From: Bradyrhizobium sp. MOS002 | GTDB lineage: Bacteria; Pseudomonadota; Alphaproteobacteria; Rhizobiales; Xanthobacteraceae | Assembly (NCBI RefSeq): GCF_003020115.1 | Contig: NZ_PYFX01000005.1 | Coordinates: 248,001 to 312,000, forward strand | Length of the DNA stretch: 64,000 bases | Direction: 5' to 3' | Notes under the pieces: model-generated | Seen by the model: the letters and a program-made list of their open reading frames with translations, nothing else | Databases searched by the model: none | Told to the model about the DNA's origin: nothing | Translations under genes and position numbers: made by a program | Part shown: positions 8,831-17,689 of the stretch, piece by piece | Layout of the letters: the number at the start of each line of letters is the position of its first letter | How positions within the stretch are numbered: the first letter of the stretch is position 1

Positions 8831-10582
8831 ATGATGTCGTCTTTTCCGACGCGGCGGACATTTTTCGCCTTCCTTGCCACTCTGGCGTTCGGACTTCCGG
8901 CCGCGACCGCGCAGGATGCGCGGCGAGTCTACATGCCGCCCGCGCTCGACACCGTGCATGCCGTTCCCGCCGAGCACGGCATGGTGGTGGCGCAGGAGAA
9001 AATCTCCGCACAGGTCGGCGCCGACATCCTGCGGCGCGGCGGCAATGCCGTCGATGCCGCGGTCGCGACCGGCTTTGCGATGGCTGTAACCTATCCGCGC
9101 GCCGGCAATATCGGCGGTGGCGGCTTCATGGTGATTCATTCGAGCGAGCGCAACGAAGACATCACGATCGATTATCGCGAGACCGCGCCGGCTGCGACCA
9201 CACCGCAGATTTTCCTCGGCGCCGACGGCAAGCCCGAAGCGGCGAAGTCGCGCGATTCCGCGCTCGGCGTCGGCGTGCCCGGCACCGTCGCGGGTCTTGC
9301 GCTGGCCCTGGAAAAATATGGCTCGGGCCGGTTCACGCTGGCGCAACTGCTCGAGCCAGCGATCGCGCTCGCCCGCGATGGCTTCCTCGTCGGCGACGAC
9401 ATTGCCGACACGCTGCCGGGCTGGCACCAGCGGCTGGTGCGCTGGCCGGCCTCTGCCAGAATCTTCTCGCGGCCTGATGGCACGCCGCTCGGCGAGGGCG
9501 ACCGGCTGGTGCAGAGCGATCTCGCCGAAACGCTGTCGGCTGTTGGCGCACAAGGCCCGCGCGGTTTCTATGAGGGGCCGGTCGCGGAAAAACTCGCCAA
9601 GGCCGTGACTGACGCGGGCGGCATCATGACGCCGGCCGATTTGAAATCCTACCAGGCGGTGATCCGCGCGCCCGTGCGCGGCACCTATCGCGGCTATGAC
9701 ATCGTGTCGATGCCGCTGCCGTCGTCGGGCGGTGTGGTGCTGGTGGAGACGCTCAATATCCTCGAAGGTTTTCAGCTCGCCGATCTGAAGCAGGGATCGC
9801 CGGCCTCGCTGCATCTGCTGATCGAGGCCATGAAGCGCGCCTATGCGGACCGTGCGCGCTATCTCGGCGATCCCGCCTTCGTCAACGCGCCGATCGGGAC
9901 GCTCACAGCCAAGGACTACGCCGCCAAGCTGCGGGCAACCATCTCCGCCGATCGCGCCACGCCGTCGAAGCAACTCGTTTCCACCGCGACCTCGCCGCGC
10001 GAGGGCAGCAACACCACGCATTTTTCCGTCGTCGACGGCAGCGGCAACGCCGTCAGCAACACCTATACGCTGAACTTCAGCTACGGCCTCGGCCTCGTCG
10101 CCGAGGGCACCGGCGTGCTGCTCAACAACGAGCTCGACGATTTCACCGCAGCGGTCGGCGCTTCCAATGCCTACGGCCTCGTCGGCTTCGAGGCCAACCT
10201 GCCCGGGCCAGGCAAACGGCCGCTGTCCTCGATGTCGCCGACCATCGTCCTGAAGGACGGCAAGCCGGTTCTGGTGACGGGCTCGCCCGGCGGCAGCCGC
10301 ATCATCTCGACCGTGCTCCAGGTGATCGTCAACGTGCTCGACTACAAGATGGACGTCGCGGCCGCCGTGGCCGCACCGCGGCTGCATCACCAATGGCTCC
10401 CCGACGAGGTCCGGGTCGAGAGCGGCTTTCCCGATAATGTGCTGCTTGAGCTGAAGGCAATGGATCATCTCATCGTCACGCCGATGGGACAGACCTCCGC
10501 CAATTCGATCGCGGTGACCGCCAACGGGCCGCTGGGCGCGCCCGATCCGCGTAGCCGGGGCGCGGAAGCCGCAGGACAGTAA
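8831..10582 (+). CDS. ggt: Gamma-glutamyltransferase
   Basis: This 583-aa periplasmic enzyme cleaves or transfers the gamma-glutamyl group of glutathione and related peptides. A signal peptide (MMSSFPTRRTFFAFLATLAFG…ATAQ) covers about residues 1–28. The large subunit has the motifs RRGGNAVDAAVA and NIGGGGF. The self-cleavage site is in NTTHFSVVD, where Thr395 becomes the nucleophile of the small subunit. PLSSMSPTIV and GSPGGSRII are the other signature motifs. TTG 8828, ATG 8831 and ATG 8834 are in tandem; 8831 or 8834 best fits the GGAAG at 8822. It is divergent from the MFS gene, and a second transporter gene follows on the same strand. Confidence 0.95.
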   Translation: MMSSFPTRRTFFAFLATLAFGLPAATAQDARRVYMPPALDTVHAVPAEHGMVVAQEKISAQVGADILRRGGNAVDAAVATGFAMAVTYPRAGNIGGGGFMVIHSSERNEDITIDYRETAPAATTPQIFLGADGKPEAAKSRDSALGVGVPGTVAGLALALEKYGSGRFTLAQLLEPAIALARDGFLVGDDIADTLPGWHQRLVRWPASARIFSRPDGTPLGEGDRLVQSDLAETLSAVGAQGPRGFYEGPVAEKLAKAVTDAGGIMTPADLKSYQAVIRAPVRGTYRGYDIVSMPLPSSGGVVLVETLNILEGFQLADLKQGSPASLHLLIEAMKRAYADRARYLGDPAFVNAPIGTLTAKDYAAKLRATISADRATPSKQLVSTATSPREGSNTTHFSVVDGSGNAVSNTYTLNFSYGLGLVAEGTGVLLNNELDDFTAAVGASNAYGLVGFEANLPGPGKRPLSSMSPTIVLKDGKPVLVTGSPGGSRIISTVLQVIVNVLDYKMDVAAAVAAPRLHHQWLPDEVRVESGFPDNVLLELKAMDHLIVTPMGQTSANSIAVTANGPLGAPDPRSRGAEAAGQ

Positions 10583-10678
10583 CTCGGCTGCTGCATGGCG
10601 CGAAAGCCCGCGGCCGGCTTGCGCAGGCCGCCGCCCGTGCTACCACGCCCCGGCCAAGAAACTGCCGGGGAAACGCAC

Positions 10679-11974
10679 ATGACCATGACCGACCCGAACC
10701 AGCGCATCGAACGCGCCGAGATCGAGGACACCAGCCTTCTCGCCTTCTATCGCGACATGAACGCGCCGGAGCGGCGGACATTCTGGGCGTGCGCCGCAGG
10801 CTGGGCGCTCGACGGCATGGACTTCATGATCTATCCGCTGGTGATCGGCACCATCATCGCGTTGTGGAAGGTCGATGCGGGATCGGCCGGGCTCGCCGGC
10901 ACCGTGACGCTGCTGGCCTCCGCGATCGGCGGCTGGCTCGGCGGCTATCTCTCCGACCATATCGGCCGGGTCAGAACGCTCCAGATCACCATCATCTGGT
11001 TCTCGTTCTTCTCGCTGGTCTGCGCGGTCGTGCAGAATTTCGAACAGCTCCTGATCGCACGCGCAGTGCTGGGCCTCGGCTTCGGCGGAGAGTGGGCGGC
11101 GGGCGCCGTGCTGATGGGTGAAGCAATCCGGCCGCAATATCGCGGGCGTGCGGTCGGCTCAGTGCAGTCGGGCTGGGCGGTCGGCTGGGGCCTCGCGGTG
11201 CTGTCGCAGGCGATCCTGTTCTCGGCTTTGCCCGCGGAGACAGCGTGGCGCTGGATGTTCGTGATCGGAGCGCTGCCGGCGCTGCTGGTGTTCTATATCC
11301 GCCGCTCCGTGACCGAGCCGGAGATCGCTGCCGAGGCCCGCGCCAAGTACGCCGCGAGCGGCAATCGCCCGGCGCTCTGGGAAATCTTCTCAGGCCCGAT
11401 CCTGAAGACCACCATTCTGGCGTCGCTGATGGCGACGGGCTGCCAGGGCGGCTATTACGCCGTCACCTTCTGGGTGCCGCAGTTTTTGACCAAGGAGCGG
11501 CATCTGTCGATCGTCGGCTCGACCGGCTATCTCTCGACCCTGATCATCGGCTCCTTCATCGGCTATCTCACCGGCGCGTGGCTCGCCGACCGGATCGGAC
11601 GGCGCAATCTGTTCCTGATCTTCTCGATCGGCGCGATGGCGGTCGTGCTGCTTTACACGCAGCTGCCGCTCACCAACGAAGTTCTGTGGGTGCTCGGCTT
11701 CCCGCTCGGCTTTTTCGCCTCGGGCTATTTCTCCGGCGTCGGCGCCTTCCTGACCGAGCTTTATCCAACGCGACTGCGCGGCTCGGGCCAGGGGTTCTGC
11801 TACAATTTCGGCCGCGGCATCGGCGCGCTGTTTCCGTTCCTCGTCGGAACGCTGTCGGCGACGACGTCGCTTGCGAATGCGATCGCGATGTTTGCGGTCG
11901 TCGCTTACGCGCTATTCTTCATCGCCGCGTTCGCGCTGCCGGAGACGCGCGGGCGCGTGCTGCACGCAGACTAG
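10679..11974 (+). CDS. MFS transporter, metabolite:H+ symporter type
   Basis: This 431-aa carrier has about 12 transmembrane helices. MFS motifs are clear: ALDGMDFMIY in helix 1, GGYLSDHIGRVRTL in loop 2–3, GLGFGGEWAAGAVLMGE in helix 4, and GAWLADRIGRRN in loop 8–9. The helix-1 and helix-4 motifs point to the SHS/AAHS type, which takes up organic or aromatic acids with protons. The start at 10679 is preceded by CCGGGGAAACGC; the frame from 10595 adds 28 non-hydrophobic residues. It lies 96 nt after ggt on the same strand. Substrate is unknown. Confidence 0.85.
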   Translation: MTMTDPNQRIERAEIEDTSLLAFYRDMNAPERRTFWACAAGWALDGMDFMIYPLVIGTIIALWKVDAGSAGLAGTVTLLASAIGGWLGGYLSDHIGRVRTLQITIIWFSFFSLVCAVVQNFEQLLIARAVLGLGFGGEWAAGAVLMGEAIRPQYRGRAVGSVQSGWAVGWGLAVLSQAILFSALPAETAWRWMFVIGALPALLVFYIRRSVTEPEIAAEARAKYAASGNRPALWEIFSGPILKTTILASLMATGCQGGYYAVTFWVPQFLTKERHLSIVGSTGYLSTLIIGSFIGYLTGAWLADRIGRRNLFLIFSIGAMAVVLLYTQLPLTNEVLWVLGFPLGFFASGYFSGVGAFLTELYPTRLRGSGQGFCYNFGRGIGALFPFLVGTLSATTSLANAIAMFAVVAYALFFIAAFALPETRGRVLHAD

Positions 11975-11980
11975 CGCTGG

Positions 11981-12062
11981 GTCGTCATCCCGGGGCGGTG
12001 CGTAGCACCGAACCCGGGATCTCGAGATTCCGGGTTCATGCTTCGCGTGCCCCGGAATGACG
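11981..12062. repeat. Palindromic repeat, GTCATTCCGGGGC family, copy 1
   Basis: Inverted ends GTCATCCCGGGGC and GCCCCGGAATGAC surround a second inverted pair, AACCCGGGATCTCGAG and ATTCCGGGTT. It sits between the convergent MFS and GST genes. A second copy is at 28413–28505. Confidence 0.8.
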
Positions 12063-12072
12063 GTGAGACTAA

Positions 12073-12738
12073 TTACCGACCGACCTGATACGGCCCGCCC
12101 TTTTCGAGGGCGCGGCTGTAAGCCGGCCGTGCATGAATGCGCTCCAGGAACGCCATCGCTTTGGGGTGGCCGAGCTCGAGCCCGCCGCGCGCCTGGGCTG
12201 CTTCGAGCGGAAAGCTCATCTGGATGTCGGCGGCGGTGAACTCGTTGCCGGCGAACCACTCGCTCTTGCCGAGCTCGCCTTCCCAATAATCCATGTGCTG
12301 CTTGAGCTGCGGATTGACCAGCGCAGTGAGCGCCTGGTTCGAGACTTTGCGCACAAGGGGGCGCAGCAACGCCGGCGCGCGCTTCGGCATCAGCGTGAAC
12401 AGCAGCTTGAGCAGCAGCGGCTGCATCGCCGAGCCTTCCGCATAGTGCAGCCAATAGGTGAAGCGCAGCCGCTCGGGCGTGTTCGGCGGCGGAACCAGCC
12501 GGCCGTTGCCGTAGGTCGCGATGAGATATTCGATGATCGCGCCCGATTCAGCGATGGTGTTGCCGTTGTCGGTGATGACGGGCGACTTGCCGAGCGGATG
12601 GATGGCGCGGAGCTCCTTCGGCGCGCGCATGTCGGGCTGGCGCTGATAGCGCACGATCTCGTAGGGCACGCCCAACTCCTCGAGCAGCCACAGCACGCGC
12701 TGCGAGCGGGAATTGTTGAGGTGGTGAACGGTCAGCAT
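12073..12738 (-). CDS. Glutathione S-transferase family protein
   Basis: This 221-aa cytosolic protein has a thioredoxin-like N-terminal domain (about 1–80), with the Ser-rich opening LNNSRSQRVLWLLEELG, the cis-Pro segment GKSPVI and the glutathione-binding IAESGAIIEYL. An all-helical C-terminal domain contains NEFTAADIQMSFPLE, which matches the family's N-capping motif. Ser near residues 10–12 is the likely catalytic residue. The start at 12738 (MLTVHHL) removes 25 unrelated residues. Twin palindromic sites lie between this gene and the divergent DUF2239 gene, suggesting shared control. Confidence 0.9.
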   Translation of the reverse strand: MLTVHHLNNSRSQRVLWLLEELGVPYEIVRYQRQPDMRAPKELRAIHPLGKSPVITDNGNTIAESGAIIEYLIATYGNGRLVPPPNTPERLRFTYWLHYAEGSAMQPLLLKLLFTLMPKRAPALLRPLVRKVSNQALTALVNPQLKQHMDYWEGELGKSEWFAGNEFTAADIQMSFPLEAAQARGGLELGHPKAMAFLERIHARPAYSRALEKGGPYQVGR

Positions 12739-12828
12739 CGCGTGGTCCCCGGGGCTAGGCATGGTCGATCGGCCGCGCGTTCGTGCCAGCCCGGGAACGC
12801 AATGTCGAGCCATCCGGTCGGATATTTT

Positions 12829-12865
12829 AACCCGGGTATATTGACCTCAGCAATTTACCCGGGTA
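12829..12865. promoter_or_regulatory. Twin ACCCGGGT-core sites in the GST/DUF2239 divergent region
   Basis: AACCCGGGTA at 12829–12838 and TACCCGGGTA at 12856–12865 share a core with centres 27 bp apart, in AT-rich surroundings unlike the rest of the region. The second is a perfect 10-bp palindrome. Their place between two divergent genes suggests paired operators for a dimeric regulator. Which regulator binds is unknown, and none is encoded next to them. Confidence 0.55.
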
Positions 12866-12887
12866 TTAAGGTCTCAACACGATCGAT

Positions 12888-13484
12888 ATGGCAATGATTC
12901 CAATGCAGAAGACTTTCACCGCTTTCCAAGGGCATCGTCGCCTGGTGTCCGGGCCGGCCGGAGAGGTCGCACTGGTCGTCAAGCGGATGGCGCCACTGCC
13001 GGATGAGCCCATCATCATCTTCGAGGACGCCACGGGCCGATCGATCGACTTCGATCTGCGCGGCGGCGACCGCGAGGTGCTGGCGCGGTTGGCGAAGCTT
13101 GTCCCGCCCCCGGTTGAGGAGACCCCATCGCCGAGCGAGCCGCGCGGCCGCGGCCGGCCGAAGCTCGGCGTGGTCGCGCGCGAGGTGACGCTGCTGCCGC
13201 GGCACTGGGAGTGGCTCAGCGCGCAGGCAGGCGGCGCTTCGGTCGCGCTGCGGAAACTTGTCGAAGAGGCGCGACGCGCAAGCGGCGACAAGGACCGCGA
13301 GCGGCAGGCGCGCGATGCGGCCTATCACTTCATGTCGACCATGGCCGGCAATCTGCCGCAGTTCGAGGAAGCTTCGCGCGCGTTGTTCGCGGATGACCGG
13401 CGGCGTTTCACCGGACTGATCGCAGATTGGCCCGCCGACATCCGCGACCACATCGTCAAGCTCGCCTACAGCGACCGCGCTTAG
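12888..13484 (+). CDS. DUF2239 family protein
   Basis: This 198-aa protein matches DUF2239 by its opening TFTAFQGHRRLVSG, the middle FEDATGRSIDFDLRG, and the later GRGRPKLGVVAREVTLLPRHWEWL. The last part resembles a short ribbon-helix-helix or AT-hook-like DNA contact (GRGRPK followed by LLPRHWEWL), so DNA binding is possible but not shown. The C-terminal half is helical (AYHFMSTMAGNLPQFEEASRALFADD). The start is uncertain: ATGs at 12888, 12894 and 12903 are in frame and none has a good ribosome site. It is divergent from the GST gene with twin palindromes between. Function is unknown. Confidence 0.75.
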   Translation: MAMIPMQKTFTAFQGHRRLVSGPAGEVALVVKRMAPLPDEPIIIFEDATGRSIDFDLRGGDREVLARLAKLVPPPVEETPSPSEPRGRGRPKLGVVAREVTLLPRHWEWLSAQAGGASVALRKLVEEARRASGDKDRERQARDAAYHFMSTMAGNLPQFEEASRALFADDRRRFTGLIADWPADIRDHIVKLAYSDRA

Positions 13485-13519
13485 GCGCGCGTCTTCTCAC
13501 AACCCCATCGACGGCCGGG

Positions 13520-13538
13520 CCACGCGCGCTTCGCGTGG
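13520..13538 (+). terminator. Possible terminator hairpin after DUF2239
   Basis: A perfect 7-bp stem, CCACGCG (13520–13526) and CGCGTGG (13532–13538), has a 5-nt loop. The run that follows is not T-rich, so intrinsic termination is uncertain. Confidence 0.35.
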
Positions 13539-13573
13539 CGACGGTTTCGCACGCCCTGATGAAAGGCCAATCC

Positions 13574-14923
13574 ATGCCCGCCGCCAAGCCGCTCTGGACG
13601 ACGTTCCTCCGCTTCCTCGCGCCGCTGATGCTGAGCAACGCGCTGCAATCGCTGTTCGGCACCGTCAGCAACGTTCTTCTCGGCCAGATGATCGGAGTCG
13701 ACGCGCTCGCGTCGGTCTCGGTGTTCTTTCCGGTGATGTTCTTCCTGCTCGCCTTCGTCATGGGGCTGAGCACCGGCGCCACGGTACTGATCGGCCAGGC
13801 CCATGGTGCGGGCGAGCAGGGCCGGATCAAGCTCATCGTGGGCACGACGCTCGCGATCGGCCTGCTGCTCTCGATTTCGATTGCACTGATCGGCGGCATC
13901 TTCAGCCGGCAATTGATGATGATGCTCGCGACGCCCCCGGACATTCTCGACGAGGCCAGCGCCTATGCCCGCATCATGCTGCTCACCATGCCGCTCGGCT
14001 TCATCTTTCTGCTGATGACGGCGATGATCCGCGGCGTCGGCGACGCGCTGACGCCGCTGCTTGCGCTGGCTTTGTCGACTGCGATCGGGCTGATCCTCAC
14101 GCCAATGCTGATCCGCGGGTCGTTCGGCTTGCCGGCGGCCGGCATCACCAGCCCGGCCTGGGCGGCGGCGACCGCCAACGCGCTGACGCTGATCGCGCTG
14201 GCCGCCTATCTGCTGCGGAGGAAACATGCGTTGGCACCGGACCCTGCATTGCTGCGTCATCTGCGGCTCAATCGTGCGGTGCTGGGACAAATTCTCGGCA
14301 TTGGACTGCCGAGCGCGATCGGCATGGTGGTGATGGCGATCGCCGAGCTGGCGCTGCTCGGCCTCGTCAACGGCTTCGGCTCGAACGCAACCGCAGCCTA
14401 TGGCGCGGTCAACCAAGTGATGGGCTACACGCAGTTCACGGCGATGTCGATTTCAATCGCGGTCTCGATCCTCGGCGCGCAGGCGGTCGACCGCGGCGAC
14501 AGAACGGGCCTCGACGGCATCGTGCGCACCGGTCTTGCGTTCAACATCGTCCTGACGGGCGGGCTGGTGGCGCTGATCTATCTCGCGCCGCGCGCCGTGC
14601 TCGGTATCTTCATCACTGATGACACCGTGCTCGATCTGGCGAAGAGCTTGCTTCAGATTGCCTTGTGGAGCTCGGTGCCGTTCGGCCTGGCGACGGTGTT
14701 TTCCGGCGCGATGCGTGCTGCCGGCGTGGCGCTGACGCCAATGCTGCTCGCCATCTTCGCCATTGTCGCAATCGAGCTGCCGTCCGCCGTGTTCCTGAGC
14801 CGCACGATTGGCCTCCAGGGTGTGTGGGCCGCCTATCCGATCGTGTTCTGCGCCATGTTCCTTTTGCAGATGGGCTATTACCTTCTGGTGTGGCGCAAGC
14901 GGACGATCCAGCGCCTGATCTGA
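13574..14923 (+). CDS. MATE family efflux transporter
   Basis: This 449-aa inner-membrane protein has about 12 helices in two homologous halves, as in the MATE (multidrug and toxin extrusion) family. The N-half begins FLRFLAPLMLSNALQSLFGTVSNVLLGQMIG. The C-half repeats the pattern at ILGIGLPSAIGMVVMAIAEL. These carriers export cationic drugs or metabolites against Na+ or H+. The start at 13574 is chosen because GAAAGG (13561–13566) lies at the right distance; an upstream ATG at 13559 overlaps that site. It stands alone. Substrate unknown. Confidence 0.9.
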   Translation: MPAAKPLWTTFLRFLAPLMLSNALQSLFGTVSNVLLGQMIGVDALASVSVFFPVMFFLLAFVMGLSTGATVLIGQAHGAGEQGRIKLIVGTTLAIGLLLSISIALIGGIFSRQLMMMLATPPDILDEASAYARIMLLTMPLGFIFLLMTAMIRGVGDALTPLLALALSTAIGLILTPMLIRGSFGLPAAGITSPAWAAATANALTLIALAAYLLRRKHALAPDPALLRHLRLNRAVLGQILGIGLPSAIGMVVMAIAELALLGLVNGFGSNATAAYGAVNQVMGYTQFTAMSISIAVSILGAQAVDRGDRTGLDGIVRTGLAFNIVLTGGLVALIYLAPRAVLGIFITDDTVLDLAKSLLQIALWSSVPFGLATVFSGAMRAAGVALTPMLLAIFAIVAIELPSAVFLSRTIGLQGVWAAYPIVFCAMFLLQMGYYLLVWRKRTIQRLI

Positions 14924-15017
14924 CGAAATCGCCAAGAGATTATGACCATCATTAAACGGTGGACCCGCGGCGCGCGCTGCGCCACAATGCGAAAAAGTGA
15001 CGTCAGGGAGAATGATT

Positions 15018-15626
15018 TTGACCCGCCCAGCCCCGCAATTCCTGTTCGATTTCGGCAGCCCGAACGCCTATCTCAGCCATCTCGCGATCCCCGCGATCGA
15101 GCAGCGCATCGGCGTCAAATTCGAATATGTGCCTATCCTGCTCGGCGGCATCTTCAAGTCGACCAACAACAAGTCGCCGGCCGAGACGTTCGCCGGCATC
15201 AAGAATAAGCGCGAATTCCACGCGGTCGAGACCGAGCGCTTCGTCAGGCGCTTCCAGGTTCAGCCCTACGTCATGAATCCGTTCTTCCCCGTCAACACGC
15301 TGAACCTGATGCGCGCGGCGATCGCGGCGCAGCTCGAAGGCGTGTTCGAAAAATACGTCGAGGCCGCCTTCCATCACATGTGGCGCGAGCCGAAGAAGAT
15401 GGACGATCCGGAAATCGCGGCAAAGGCGCTGGCGTCCTCCGGCCTCGACGCGCAAAAGCTGTTCACCCGCGCCGGGGAACCCGAGGTGAAGGGCAGACTG
15501 ATCAAGAACACCGAGGAGGCTGTCGCCCGCGGCGCGTTCGGCTCGCCGACCTTCTTCGTCGGCAACGAGATGTTCTTCGGCAAGGAGCAGTTGCGCGAGG
15601 TCGAGGAGATGGTGTCGGGGAAGTGA
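15018..15626 (+). CDS. 2-hydroxychromene-2-carboxylate isomerase-like, DsbA family
   Basis: The protein has about 202 aa with a thioredoxin fold and helical insert. The opening FLFDFGSPNAYLSH is the conserved glutathione-binding segment, with Ser where DsbA has a CxxC motif. It ends with AFGSPTFFVGNEMFFGKEQL, containing the cis-Pro. Relatives convert 2-hydroxychromene-2-carboxylate in naphthalene breakdown, or act as kappa-class GSTs. No aromatic pathway genes lie nearby, so the substrate may differ. Start choice: AGGGAG at 15005–15010 is only 1 nt from ATG 15012 but 7 nt from TTG 15018, so TTG is favoured. Confidence 0.82.
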   Translation: MTRPAPQFLFDFGSPNAYLSHLAIPAIEQRIGVKFEYVPILLGGIFKSTNNKSPAETFAGIKNKREFHAVETERFVRRFQVQPYVMNPFFPVNTLNLMRAAIAAQLEGVFEKYVEAAFHHMWREPKKMDDPEIAAKALASSGLDAQKLFTRAGEPEVKGRLIKNTEEAVARGAFGSPTFFVGNEMFFGKEQLREVEEMVSGK

Positions 15627-15663
15627 TTTTCTTGAAGTAGGGAAATCGAACAATCTCCTCGAC

Positions 15664-15783
15664 GTCGTCCCGGCGAAAGCCAGGACCCATAACCACCGAA
15701 TAGCGTTTGGCGATAGGCTGGGGCTCGAACTTGCCCGATAACATGCAGTCGGGGTAATGGGTCCTGGCTTTCGCCAGGACGAC
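15664..15783. repeat. Palindromic repeat, GTCGTCCCGGCGAAGGCC family, copy 2
   Basis: Inverted ends GTCGTCCCGGCGAAAGCCAG and CTGGCTTTCGCCAGGACGAC surround about 65 bp of unlike sequence. The element lies between the isomerase gene and panE, which are on the same strand, so it sits inside a possible transcript. Confidence 0.8.
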
Positions 15784-15808
15784 GGCAAGAAACAACAAGG
15801 ACAATCCC

Positions 15809-16732
15809 ATGCGTATCCTCGTGGTCGGCGCTGGCGCCATCGGCGGCTATTTTGGTGGCAGGCTGTTGCAGGCCGGCCGCGACGTCACCTTCCTGGTCCG
15901 GCCGCGGCGCGCCAGCGAGCTCGCGAGCGCCGGCCTCGTCATCAAGAGCCCGAACGGCGACGTAACCTTGAAGAATCCGCCAACGGTTCAGGCCGACGCG
16001 CTCAAGGACAAGTTCGACGTCGTGCTCTTGAGCTGCAAGGCCTTCGATCTGGAGGACGCGATGAAGTCGTTTGCGGCGGCGGTCGGGCCCGATACGGCGA
16101 TCATCCCCATGCTCAACGGCATGAAGCATCTCGACATCCTCGATGGCAAGTTCGGCAAGGAGCGGGTGCTCGGTGGCCTCTGCGCCATCGCCGCGACGCT
16201 CAACGAGAAGCGCGAGGTGGTGCAGCTCCAGCCGATGCAGTCGATCAATTACGGCGAGCGCGACGGCAAGCTGTCGGATCGCGTCAAGGCGATCGACGAA
16301 GCCTTCAAGAGCGGCATCGCTGGGGCCACCGCCAGCCATAACATCATGCAGGACATGTGGGAGAAGTGGGTGTTCCTCTCCTCGCTGGCGGCGTCCACCA
16401 GCCTGATGCGCACCTCCGTCGGCAACATCCTCGCCGCGCCCGGCGGCAGGGATTTCCTGCTCGGCATGCTCGACGAGACCAGCGCGATCGCCACCGCGTC
16501 GGGCTACACGCCGGGCGGGCCGTTCTTCGAGCGCGTGAAGGGCAACCTCACCACCGAGGGCTCGCCGATGACGGCCTCGATGTTCCGCGACGTCAAGGCC
16601 GGCCTGCCGGTCGAGGCCGATCACGTCATAGGCGACCTCATCGCCCGCGCCGACGCCGCCAAGGTGCCGGTGCCGAAGCTGCGCATCGCATACACGCATC
16701 TGAAGGCGTATGAGAAGCAGCGGGCGGGGTGA
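15809..16732 (+). CDS. 2-dehydropantoate 2-reductase family (ketopantoate reductase)
   Basis: This 307-aa protein has an N-terminal Rossmann NADPH domain (RILVVGAGAIGGYFGGRLLQAG, about 1–170) and a C-terminal helical domain with the catalytic lysine region (MWEKWVFLSSLAASTSLMR). A helical stretch with GLPVEADHVIGDLIARA near the end supplies the usual substrate-contact motif. PanE makes pantoate for coenzyme A. Rhizobiales often carry several PanE-like reductases, so this copy may act on another 2-keto acid; I therefore give no symbol. A ribosome site (AAGGACAA) precedes ATG 15809. Confidence 0.85.
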   Translation: MRILVVGAGAIGGYFGGRLLQAGRDVTFLVRPRRASELASAGLVIKSPNGDVTLKNPPTVQADALKDKFDVVLLSCKAFDLEDAMKSFAAAVGPDTAIIPMLNGMKHLDILDGKFGKERVLGGLCAIAATLNEKREVVQLQPMQSINYGERDGKLSDRVKAIDEAFKSGIAGATASHNIMQDMWEKWVFLSSLAASTSLMRTSVGNILAAPGGRDFLLGMLDETSAIATASGYTPGGPFFERVKGNLTTEGSPMTASMFRDVKAGLPVEADHVIGDLIARADAAKVPVPKLRIAYTHLKAYEKQRAG

Positions 16733-16735
16733 GCG

Positions 16736-16875
16736 GTCGTCCCGGCGAAGGCCGGGACCCATACCGCGTGATCTATCGATAGGCGCTGGTGGTCGCACCG
16801 CGAGAAGACTCTTCACTGCGAGCTTTCGCCAAACTTCTTCCTGGGGTTATGGGTCCCGGCCTTCGCCGGGACGAC
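16736..16875. repeat. Palindromic repeat, GTCGTCCCGGCGAAGGCC family, copy 3
   Basis: This 140-bp element has inverted ends identical to copy 1 (GTCGTCCCGGCGAAGGCCGG and its complement). It lies between the convergent panE-like and cytochrome c genes. Confidence 0.85.
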
Positions 16876-16901
16876 GGCCGTGTTTGCAGCTACACCCCGC
16901 G

Positions 16902-17495
16902 CTATTTGAAATACGCGAGATAGTGCGAGACGGCGGTGATTTCCTCGTCGCTCATGTGATAGGCAACATCGGCCATCGCAGCGCCACCGCCGCCGACGCG
17001 CTGGCTGCTCTTGTAGTCGTGCAGCGCCTTAACGAGGTATTCCTCGCGCTGACCCGCCAGCCGCGCAACGGCCTTGGTGCCGGCAAAGCTATCCGTATGA
17101 CATGAGGCGCAGCGGCGGCCGACGGCGACCTGAGCGCCTTTTTTCGACAGGTCCGGATCCTTGTCCGCCGCCGCTGTCGGCGGCGTCAACGCGGCGAAAT
17201 AGGCGCCGAGATTGCGGACGTCCTCATTGGTGATTTCCTCGGCGATGGGCTGCATCTGGTCGTTCTTGCGCGAGCCGGCGCGGAAGAACACGAGCTGCCA
17301 TTGCAGGAATTGATCGGGCTGGCCGGCGAGCGAGGGAATGTTCTCGGTTTGCGAGATGCCATTCTCGCCATGACAGCCGGCGCAGACAGCGGCCTTCTCC
17401 TTGATCGCGGCATTGTCGGCGGCACTTGCGGCGAGAGAACCGAGCGCGAGGAGCGCAACCGCGCTGATTGCGTGCGAGATGAACTGCCGGCGCAT
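16902..17495 (-). CDS. Di-haem cytochrome c, c4-like, periplasmic
   Basis: This 197-aa exported protein has a signal peptide (about residues 1–25, ending ASA) and two class I cytochrome domains. The haem sites are CAGCH (38–42) and CASCH (129–133). Likely axial methionines lie in DQMQPIAEE and in the C-terminal GGAAMADVAYHMS. The arrangement matches cytochrome c4, a periplasmic electron shuttle. It lies downstream of the sugar dehydrogenase gene on the same strand, so it is a good candidate for its electron acceptor. A strong terminator between the two suggests partial uncoupling or a separate promoter. Confidence 0.9.
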   Translation of the reverse strand: MRRQFISHAISAVALLALGSLAASAADNAAIKEKAAVCAGCHGENGISQTENIPSLAGQPDQFLQWQLVFFRAGSRKNDQMQPIAEEITNEDVRNLGAYFAALTPPTAAADKDPDLSKKGAQVAVGRRCASCHTDSFAGTKAVARLAGQREEYLVKALHDYKSSQRVGGGGAAMADVAYHMSDEEITAVSHYLAYFK

Positions 17496-17629
17496 GATTG
17501 GAATTCCGATCTATCGAACGCGTCACTCCCGGCACGCGTTGGCGCGAGCCCGGAGATTCATAACCCGCGTTCGTGGCCATGGGTTCCGGACTTGCGCGCA
17601 GGCGGCGCGCGATCAGGAACGACAGCGTG

Positions 17630-17674
17630 CGAAATTGAAATGAAAAGGCTGCGGTGCCCCTCGGCACCGCAGCC
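17630..17674 (-). terminator. Rho-independent terminator of the sugar dehydrogenase gene
   Basis: A perfect 12-bp stem (GGCTGCGGTGCC at 17647–17658 with GGCACCGCAGCC at 17663–17674) has a 4-nt loop. Read on the minus strand it is followed by TTTTCATTTCAATTTC, so it terminates leftward transcription just after the dehydrogenase stop codon. Confidence 0.9.
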
Positions 17675-17689
17675 TCGCGTCGTCTTACA

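Noticed and set aside
7343..10468. A 1041-codon leftward open frame covering the MFS gene and the antisense of ggt
   Set aside because: Only the last 462 codons are protein-like. The rest is antisense to ggt, a common effect of high-GC codon use.
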